DNA from: Letharia columbiana
Taxonomy: Eukaryota; Ascomycota; Lecanoromycetes; Lecanorales; Parmeliaceae
Reading direction: 5' to 3'
NCBI RefSeq assembly: GCF_014066305.1
Contig: NW_023501089.1
Coordinates: forward strand, 1 to 64,000
Length of the DNA: 64,000 bases
Position 1 is the stretch's first letter. Every line of letters begins with the position of its first letter. This document shows positions 55,133-64,000 of the stretch, one piece after another. A model generated the notes under the pieces. That model did no database searches, was not told where the DNA came from, and saw only the letters and a list, made by a program, of their open reading frames with translations. Position numbers and translations under genes: made by a program.

Positions 55133-55790
55133 GGGGAAAATTAAAAATTCATACCCCAAACTATGGGATTCTTACAAATTCATACCCCATCTTACATTTT
55201 CATACCCCTCACCAAAAATGGGGTATGAATTTGTAAGTTGCCAGTCTTTGGGGTATGAATTTGTAAGTTCCATTTCTTGGGGTATGAAAATGTAAGATAC
55301 CATGTTAGCAGCGCCCTCACGGGGGCCCTGCGACGTTCCTGCGGGAGCCCTATGGGGCCCTATTTAGGTCCAAATAGGAGTGTCTGGCTGTCAAGCGCAG
55401 TGACCCCGGGACCAAGCTTTTTAGCTGAGTTGCTAATATAATATCTCTATACCTGTAAATTATTAGAAGGGTATTTTAGGGTGTTTTAGGCTATCTACCT
55501 TAATTTAATTGTTAGTAACTGAGTTACCGCTAAAGGGTTGTATAGGGGTGTTTACACTTCACGCTGCAGACACCCTAAGGGCCCGAGGGCCCCGGAGGAA
55601 TAATTCCTAACACCAACCCGCCCTATAGATGGCAACTTACAAAATCATACCCCTATAAATGGTATCTTACAAACCATACCCCTGTCAATGGTATCTTACA
55701 AATTCATACCCCATTGGGGTATGAAAATGTAAGATGGGGTATGAATTTGTAAGAATCCCATAGTTTGGGGTATGAAAATGTAATTCGCCC
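55133..55790 (-). mobile_element. Second copy of the 9-bp-duplication (MULE-like) element, 658 bp
   Basis: Flanked by CTCACAGCT at 55124-55132 and 55791-55799. The ends are inverted (GGGGAAAATTA left; TAATTCGCCC right) with the same TTACAAATTCATACCCC subterminal repeats. Its inner core is the reverse complement of the 47851-48368 element (for example CACCAACCCGCCCTATAG against its complement). It starts 20 bp after the TRIM. Confidence 0.88.
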
Positions 55791-55799
55791 CTCACAGCT

Positions 55800-57406
55800 G
55801 CTTCCTACCTAGCATTCTTTTCGACTATCCACCATACCCCATGATGTCATCTATCTTCAAAGCCCTTCCCAAGACCTTATATATTTCGGATCGGTGCTAG
55901 TTGATCAAAGACCTCGGGCACTTCACCATGAAGACCTTCTATTCTATTTTGAAAATTGCGTCATACATCTTTCCAAATCTCAATGAACAAGAAGGCATAC
56001 AAATTCCCTTCCACATTGACCAACGTTGACAGTGCCCTTTTTGAGCGCTGGCCCGCAAACGCCGATGCCCGTTACGCTAACGATGATAGAATTATTTTCG
56101 AGCTTTTCCAAATGGGATCTAGGAATGTATTGTCAATCATCTGGCGCGGGTGGAGATGGACTTGATCTTGGCGAAGTTTCAGTGAGCGGAGGGGAACAAC
56201 GTAGACAATGGGACGGATCAGAAGGTCCCTATGATTTATGAGAAATTACCGTAGTATGTTCAGCTTTTCACAAGGACTTGAGTCCGTAGTAGGTAGTGGT
56301 CAATTCTCTGAGCGCTTGAGAGGTATGAGATCTATCGGATGTCAGGACCTCAAGTTGCTGATCCAGACCCGCCATCTTCGACGACTCTGCCACTCGTTGA
56401 GATGGCCCCCCGAGCTCAGTGGTTCGGATCTTGTCTGAATCCCTTGGCGCAGCTTACATGGGCACCATAGAATAACGCATGTGTGACGCTGGTTTCCTGC
56501 CACTGAGCATCGTGCGGTATATTCAAGCTCTAAAAGTTGGGAAGAAAGCTGGTCTCGAAGGACACCAAGGGAGTGCAGTCAGCGATCTCAGGTTGACAGA
56601 CAGCCCGGACATCGAAAGACGGTGATGCTCAACTTCGAAAGCTTGGCATGCTTGCACGAGTCCTGCCTTCTGGCAGCCAGCCGTCCGAGCGGTCAGAAAA
56701 TGCCAGACAGTCCCGAACGCCTGATTTTAATGTGTGCCAGTATAATTCAATGTTGTTACGTTTCGTTCTAGCACGGCATATGAGGAACGTGGTTGGCATC
56801 CGTGATATTCATGACGACTGGACTAAACATTTCAGCGGTGAACTAATCCGCATTACCGCCCCACCTCCCTTCTTGTCTCTCATAATCACGGATCTCCACC
56901 TTGCTGCTCTTCTCCTACCACAGCGAACAGCTTCTCGTCGTGCTTCCAACTTCCAAGTACAATAATCCACGAGACCCAGGAGCCTGGTCTATCACTGCTG
57001 CCATCACACCACCTAGGATCTTCGTGGAGTGCTAGATCTCACAACTTCTCTCAGGAGGTCTCTCGAAATCTAATCTGATATATGGAGAGATTAGAAGTAA
57101 CCTTACCTCCCATTGCTACTCTATGACTGCTCATGGGACATTGATCTGTTACTAGTTTTGCCACAAACCACACAATCCTCATTTCTCACTTGGTCCCTAT
57201 CGACCTCATTTGTTCTTGCTCACCTCTGAGATATTTGCAATTTCTCTTCTAAGCTCTCACGCTTCAACCTCACCACGCACATTGCCCTCACCCCAGAAGA
57301 CTTTCCAGATTTGAGTCTGGCGGATATTAGCGTCCATCATTCAGCTCACACTCATCTCCGAATCAGCTAATTCGCTTCAGCGAGACCTTGCATCCATTTT
57401 CTTGTC
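55800..57406. other. Intergenic, no gene recognised
   Basis: Short ORFs (55956-56165, 56648-56965) without family resemblance. Confidence 0.45.
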
Positions 57407-59277
57407 ATGGCCCCCTCCCACGAAGAGTCTCGCCTCGCAACAGGCGTGATGACCTACATGGGCCAGATTTCCGAGCAAACTTCCTCACGATACGACAAGA
57501 AGATAGCACGAAGCTCCGAACTTGAGAACTTCATCTGGTACTTGTCGGAAAGAGCACCGTCGTCAATGAATGGTCTATTGAAGTCCGCCTCTCGAAAGTG
57601 TGAGGAAGCTCTGCGTGCTGAGAAAGAGGCTCGGATTGCGAGGAAAAGGCCAGTGCCGCCGAATGGCAATGATCAAAATGCCAAGCGCCTCCACATCACT
57701 CATTCAACCGAAAAAGAGACAGTCCCGAGCCAGCGGGCTGCGGAAATTGATTCGATGGCGCAGGTGCGATATCAATAAGGTTCTCTTCAAGGGATTTAGA
57801 TGCTAATTTCAGAGTGCTAGGGACATGCCGACGCTCTTCAGCGGTCGGGTAACACTATTCCTGCCTGCGACAATGGCATCGCCATCAAATTGGAAAGCGA
57901 GCAAGAGCCTTTTGACTGGACCAACATGATGGATGAGACCTTAGTGGTCTACGATAGCGATGAGCACGATGATACCAGTAGACAGCTCGTCCCAGAAAGC
58001 ACATACGAAGTCCCAAATTCATTAACAGGACCTGTCAACTCGGGTCTTTCCATTCGCAAGATTAGCATTGGAAAGCGCATCACGCTCCAAACAGCACAGT
58101 TGGACGTTCGAGACGATATGGCCGAGCAAATGAGATCCGCGAACAGCAATGGGGACGAAACAACGACTCCACGGAGCAAGTCGTACTGCTCTGACATGAC
58201 CCCTCTACACACATCAGCTTCAAAGAAGGTTGGAGAGAGCAGAGTTGAGGACTCGGACGAAGATACCAACCCAAAGCCTACGGAGAACAAGCCTTCGAAC
58301 GTGGCCGCTACTTCTGTCCACGAACTCCAGGTGGGTGAGATAGTACCATTGCCGACCCAGTATCAGGTCGAAGTCGGTCTCTTTATGAAGACCCCCGCAA
58401 TCGAAGCCTGTGTTAAAGCCCATTGTCTCAAACTGAAGCCTTTTGCGACCCGACCGCATTTTGATGTCCATGATGAGATGGCCAAGATACTGGACAAGTC
58501 CCGTTTGTTAGAATTCTACAAGGTCAGGCGCGAGCTGTACCAGTATCTAGAGGACAGAGTGAAGATGCCAGGCAAAAAGCTGCAGGCTCGTACTATTTGG
58601 AATATGTCTGACCCTGGCGAGATTCTTGACGCACTCCAGACCGTCAAGACGAATACTGCCGATACCAAAATTCACCGGGCTTATGGCCAGACCATGCTAT
58701 TCTCGTCGGTCAATACCCAAGTTGCCAGAGGATACAAGTCTACCGTTTCTGGCCATCGCTTGAACCACAGAGCGATATTGGAGGAGTTGGCTCTCAAGAA
58801 AGCGGGTTCAGTGTCAAAGGCAGAGACAAACTATATGATCTCTGGCTACCTCCATGAGTATTATGCAGGGCAGAAGTGGTCGGCGGTAATCGATTGGTTT
58901 CGTGGCAGTGGGATAGTCTTGGTATTCGTGACAGCAGGTAAGTCATGACCCTCACTAATACGTCCTCCTGGCGAGGAATGGGGCTCTCCTAACCTTTTCT
59001 AGGAATTGGAAACCACTACGTGGAGACAAAGTGGACCGAATTTCAAAGAGATTGCTTGCAGTATATTGCGGGATTACTTCACAGCATCAGAGGACTGGTC
59101 GAGACCCTTGGTTCTGACGCTCTCGAACTCTACTGCCGCCACGGGTGCTTAGACAACCAGTGTATTGAGAGAGTGAAGCTGGCCAAATTCACCCAGCCAG
59201 ATGCAGATGAAGAGCCTGAAGATGAGCTTGGAGATGAAGAGCCTGAAGATGAAGAACCTGAAGATGAATCCGACTAG
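57407..59277 (+). CDS. Large protein of unknown function with acidic C-terminus
   Basis: Exons 57407-57763, 57821-58937 and 59003-59277, in frame, 582 residues. The first exon encodes a Lys/Arg-rich helix (KCEEALRAEKEARIARKRP). The second has a charged, disordered region, then a folded-looking part with FMKTPAIEACVKAHCLKLKP, LEFYKVRRELYQYLEDRVKM, IWNMSDPGEILDAL and HEYYAGQKWSAVIDWF. The third has an alpha-helical segment with three cysteines (YCRHGCLDNQC) and ends in repeats of EEPEDE. I do not recognise the family. No signal peptide; an intracellular role is likely. Confidence 0.6.
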
Positions 59278-61070
59278 AAGCGCTTAGTCCTTGCCATTTG
59301 AGACAGCAATTACTCACAGAGAGGGCGCAGGGATTGCAGGGATCGGCTCAAACCAATTCCGGTGGAAAGCCGGTGCAGTCCGAGCATTTTAATCAGTCTT
59401 TTCTAGCTTCCAGCTATGGATCAGAGGAGAAAGCACGCAGCCATTCAGATTTCTAGACAGGACAGTTAGTATATATTTCAAAATCAAACGCATTCCCAAA
59501 TATCAAACTCGAGGCTACACCACCACGAGATGATTGTGCATGCCATTGACCCTCTGCCATTGTGCCAGCCACCCAATCTTCTCGCAGTTGGTTTTTACAC
59601 TTTTTAGTACCCCTCATGGTGGCAATAGGTGGAAATTGCTGGCTTCAATGGTTTAAGTCCTACTCTTCCATACTTATCATCAATTTCTATATACCTTTCC
59701 AACTCTCGCACATAGTACCTTGAACCTATAACACTCCACAAACTGCTGTCTCCAATCACTTGTTCTCTAGCGAGCAGGGTAGGACTGATGGTTCGCCTTG
59801 CGCTGAGCCTGAAATCCAGCCTGATCGAGGGAGAACCCCACGTTGAGAGGGCGCTAGAGAACATGATTTCTTTTGGGAATACTAAATGATGACTTTTGGC
59901 TTCGGCCGTCTATTCTCACTTGATCGGTATCATCCTGAGGTTTTTTCCCTCAGCCGTCCAATCCTGCTGGAAGTCTAGCACCGCCAGCAATTTGAATTCG
60001 TACAGAATCACTTTAACGTACTCACATTCTGGACAGGACAAGACGTCTCTCGGCCTTAGCACACTAAAGGAACCACGGAACGCGACATGTGTAAAGGTCC
60101 ATAACAGCAGCGATCTCATGACCCTTGTACGGTTTCGCCTGCATGCAACACGGTGGTTCTTCGAAGATACTCAGGCTCCCTGTAAGGTTTGTCCCTCTAA
60201 ACCGGAGCTTATCCCCGCCAGAATCGGCGCCCGCGTATCAAACAACTTTTCCTCGCCAAACTGGACTCTTTCTCACCAGATCGGAGCTCTCACGAAAGAG
60301 TATCCAATTTCCTTTCTTCCTCAGTAGGTCACTGCGGCTTCCAGCCATCTCGTATGAGCAGTTGTTGCTTGATACAGTCATACAGCACCGCGGCAACAGT
60401 TGGCGGGAAAGCAACCCCTTATCTGCGTCATGGTGTCCGTGGCCTTTGCCATTCTAGGAAAGTGGTGCTTCAATGGAAGCCCCTGAAGGCAAGCGAATTC
60501 TCTCGGTGAAAAGGTCCTTAGACCGCTCGGACGAGTATTGATTAGTTCGCTGTGTCGGTCACGGTTTGTGGAAGCGGCTCGTTCTTGTCACTGGCTGGTC
60601 TGGACAGAGCCATAAGCTTAGTGTGGAACAATAGGGGATTGAGATACCTGAAGGCTGTTGTTTCTCCAGAATGTGTCACATATCTCGATTGTGAAGTCTC
60701 CTTCTGCTGCCTGAGGAGCAACCAGTGAAAAAGCGCCCATACTGCCGACGCCAGCATGATCATAACCGGCTACTGGGGTTGCTCTTCTCCAGAATCACAA
60801 TGAAATTGAATTGGATATCCTCAGCCGGACGCTGAGTGCGTACAACGAAAGGTACCTTAATAAAGTAGAAGACACAATCAGCGCTTTGCTAGCATACAGA
60901 ATCTTCTGTCCCAACGATCCAACATCCCCCTTCGCTTTTGTCTTCCATGAGTGGACAGAAACGAAGTCTCTACCACCGCACCCGAATGCTACCCTTCGTC
61001 TCCAACTGCTGCCAGTGTAAGATCCTGCTCTTTGGTTTACACAACCTGACCTGCCACTGTAGAGGCCTCA
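59278..61070. other. Intergenic, no gene recognised
   Basis: Small ORFs on both strands (for example 59604-59864 minus, 60542-60763 minus) without family resemblance. Confidence 0.4.
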
Positions 61071-61994
61071 CTACTCCGCCATCTTTTGGTGGACAGCAAG
61101 CGTAGCCACGAACGTAACAGGCAAGCCGAGGATGGTCTGGCCAGGATTGGCTGGTGACACGGCGGGCGGCGCGGCCGAAAGCACGCTTGGGAGCGCTTGT
61201 TGTAGCCCCTCAATGTCATAACTGCTGGACTCGGTGGCAGCTGCTTGGCCAGGGAGAGAGGATTGGGCGGTGCTAACGGTAGGAGTAGGCATCGCGGCCT
61301 GCTATTTTCGAATGATCAGCGGCAAGTCATGATGAATGTCCTAGAATTGGAGACGTTACATACCTTTGCCCTCATCCTTAATTTTTGGTAGCGCCTGTGT
61401 CCTGCGTGATGTTTCCCCATCGGAGCTGGAGGCTGGTCATCCTGCATCACCTTCTCGTCAGTTCACTCTTGGCGGCCAGACTCAATGTAGTAGTTGAGTA
61501 CCTTAGCCTCGGCCTTTTTTGCGTTATTCTTCTTGTTCCTCTTCTGTCTTCTCGACAGCGGCTCTCCTCCTGAGTGTTCGACACTCGTTGCTGCCCAGAA
61601 ACTCCGCAACTCGTCACAATGAACCTACAGGGAAGCGCTCAGCTCTCTAAAGTTTAGGTCTGAGGTGGGGCAGACTCACGTGTCGTCGAAGCACTTGGGC
61701 GCACCCACAGTCTCGCTCGCATGCCGCGCTGATTAATTCCTCCCATAGACGAGCCACATCCTCTGCGGTCGGACGGTGCCCATCATCCTTCGACTCCTCG
61801 AGTTGCGTGATGGTTAGATGGACTATTCCATCCCTAAGTTTGTTGGCTGCTGATTGGGCGGAAGGTCCTGTCACGCTTCCATTAGTCCCTGGGTGATGTG
61901 CCGGCAGTGAGAGCATACCTTGTCTCTGACAGTAACCGCAGACGTTTGCCACCTTCAGATTTTCTGCCGATTTGGACGGGAATTGAGGAGACAT
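61071..61994 (-). CDS. Protein of unknown function with Cys-rich N-terminus
   Basis: Exons 61994-61680, 61624-61502, 61441-61364 and 61301-61071 join in frame, 248 residues. The frame stays open to an upstream ATG at 62039. The N-terminus has VCGYCQRQGMLSLPAHH, then a helix (KLRDGIVHLTITQLEESKDD), and ACERDCGCAQVLRRHVHCDE, so two CxxC-like or Cys pairs could bind zinc. A Lys/Arg-rich stretch (SRRQKRNKKNNAKKAEAK) follows, and a Ser/Thr/Ala-rich tail ends in LGLPVTFVATLAVHQ. For exon three I used the CAG acceptor (61442-61444) because the earlier AG lies too near the branch CTGAC. No family known. Confidence 0.55.
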
Positions 61995-62039
61995 GATGGA
62001 GTCAAGGTGTACGTTTCGGAAGGATAAGTAAAGCTGCAA

Positions 62040-64000
62040 CTTGCGAGTGGATGATTCAAGTTAGAGGTTGCTTGTCACGAGTCAAACTGAGTTGGTTGTG
62101 GATGAGCGTAGATGAAGTCGCGCTGTGTTGTAAGGTGACCAACTTCTTGGCGTGAGCCTCGGCTGCCTGCGTTTTTAATTCGTTAATCTCTTTCTTCACT
62201 TCAGTCTTGCGGGGAGACGTTTAAAGCCAAGGATGAGCAGCGTAAGGTTAAGACCGTAAAACTTCATCGTAGTCGGAAGTTTTGAAGCCACAATGAACCG
62301 GTGCCTCCACTCACAACCGCAAAAACTAGCCAGATACAACGAGTCAAATTTCATGACGGAGTAGAGCTTGAAGTAGCCAGATTCGGTGTACCAAAGACAC
62401 CGGAATAGGTTTGGTAGACCATAGGGGTTCAAACCCATAAAAATGCGTCACATTCAAGGTCTTTGAGACCGAGAAGATGTTCTAGAATGGATTATAGCCC
62501 GAAATGTTTTACAGGTCCTGGCAGTGCTCATCAATTAATAGCAAATGGCTCTTTCTGACCACCTCTCCGGACATCACAATTGACATTGGGAGACTCGGTG
62601 TAGAGGTATAAGTTGATTGATCTTCTAGCTACGGTGTCTTCAGCCATTCTTTGTACTACTTGCCAAGCACCCTATACCTTCTCAGTTTCATAAGAGTTGG
62701 TGAGTGTTGCGAGTATGAGATGGTTGACTTATGCAGAACAAGATTCGAGGGCCGCCCCGTAGGTTCACCACATTTGTAAGGTATTGCCACTGGAATCGGG
62801 TGAAATCAATGAAAGGTCACCTGAGTAATTTCGTGTGTATAGACCGGGGTATGACCACCTTGGACCACCTTCATGCTTTCATCCTCAACTTCCCGCAGCA
62901 GTGAGGACAAGACAGACGCAATAGCAGATAGAGTGAAATAGGCTTTGAAGGAAATCGCATCATGGCAAGACTACCAACAATAGCCGGCAATCAATGCTTT
63001 CAGCCTTTGTGAATGATGATGCCATTTCTACATGCCCCCCAAAACCTGAATGTCGCGCAGTTAAATATCATACCTCGAGGACCCTCGGACGGAGAAGCCT
63101 AGGCAAAATCTTGTCCCAACGACATGTCTTTCTCCGTCCTTGCTTCTTCAGAAGCAGCAGGCTCTCTAATCCTTTGACTTGCCCAAAGACCTGCAGCAAC
63201 CTCGCCAGATTTGGCATCTTGAAATTGAAAGGCAAACCGATCTGAAATAGTCCCCTTGCATCTTGCTCTCCATCGAAGACTTGCGTCCCTGGATCGTCGT
63301 TTCCTGCTTGTCCACATCATCCGTGAATCTTCTATCATAACCTAGATGTGATATCATTTCTATTAAGACGTATCACTTGTATGTATGTACTCGTGATGCT
63401 TGGCCTCATCGCCTTTCCCGTCGACCTTCTGCTCTTGCTGCTACTTCTCAGGAGATAGTGCCAGATCTCCTGCTGCAAAGTGAGCGCCTCATGAAGATGC
63501 TATTCCTCTATCTGGAGACCCACTGTTATGCATCTACTGTCATGCGCCCAAAAGTAATGGATAGATGGATAGAAATGCCGATCATTTGTTGGACTTCCGA
63601 AGATGACCCCTTCCGCAGTGGGTTAAGATGACAGAAGACTTGGCGACCTAGATTTGCTTCCTCTGTCACCCCAAGATGCGCATTGACTAGATTTGGTTTA
63701 GGACAGAGCATCAACTGTGTATGGTGGGAAAGAGAGGGGGGCTGTTGGTGCTGCTGCTTTGCGTGAGCCGCCTTACCCGATTGGATTAATTGTTAATTCA
63801 CTACATAAAGAAAATAGTGGGTTTCTTAAAGCGCAACAAAGAAATTCCTCCCGTTAAGTCCCGCCCGCTTCTTTGGTCGATCGGTTAACATGCTGACAAT
63901 ATCCCAGGTAGGCGAGCACAGACTTTGAAGCAGGAGAAGTTTTCGGGCGAACACCTGACTCAGGTTAAGATCGTCCAATAGTGTCTCCTGTGGAAAAGCC
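62040..64000. other. No gene recognised
   Basis: Only small ORFs (62196-62438 minus, 63099-63357 minus, 63377-63631 plus). A gene may be cut by the window end; nothing in the last 300 bases supports one. Confidence 0.4.

Noticed and set aside
1..64000. CRISPR array or bacterial operon structure
   Set aside because: Repeats found are LTR, TIR, minisatellite or tandem duplications; genes have introns and fungal families.

Overview
The window is nuclear DNA of a filamentous ascomycete, most likely a Dothideomycete. The genes carry many short introns (43-80 nt, GT...CTAAC/CTGAC...AG). There is a scytalone dehydratase of the DHN-melanin pathway, a fungal SesB-like/NB-ARC receptor, a fungal rhodopsin-like membrane protein and several small secreted proteins. 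The transposon remnants look mutated by RIP (CA to TA changes).

Layout. 0-3 kb: a CAP-like secreted protein with frame breaks and a secreted PEBP-like protein. 4.5-8.8 kb: AT-rich decayed DNA, then a 2.1 kb Tc1/mariner element with clear TIRs and a TA duplication, inserted in the 5' coding part of a class I terpene synthase whose remaining exons look intact. 10-16 kb: a secreted protein, a tubby-C-like protein, a SnoaL-like protein and scytalone dehydratase. 17-24 kb: a decayed alpha/beta hydrolase, a 1476-residue NLR-type receptor (RRM-like, SesB-like hydrolase, NB-ARC, long C-terminus) and an amidohydrolase of the decarboxylase family. 25-39 kb: two RING proteins, a small unknown protein, a decayed methyltransferase, then MFS transporter, CDP-alcohol phosphatidyltransferase and flavin monooxygenase genes all on the minus strand, a CxxC protein and a two-lobed secreted protein. 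41-46 kb: a thaumatin-like two-lobed protein and a seven-TM rhodopsin-like protein.

46.5-56 kb is the mobile-element-rich part. It holds a 583 bp MITE with TA duplication, a cyanide hydratase/nitrilase gene whose second intron carries a 518 bp element flanked by 9-bp duplications, a BAHD acyltransferase with a frame break, a fragment of a DDE transposase, a complete 1.4 kb TRIM-like LTR element (5-bp duplication, half-tRNA iMet primer site, about 20 tandem repeats), and a second copy of the 9-bp-duplication element in opposite orientation only 20 bp from the TRIM. 57-62 kb holds two multi-exon genes of unknown function, and the last 2 kb has no recognisable gene.

Exon models were assembled by hand from reading-frame continuity, splice signals and remembered family patterns. 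No database search was run. Family names are recognition calls; the repeat structures (TIRs, TSDs, LTRs, PBS) are read directly from the bases.
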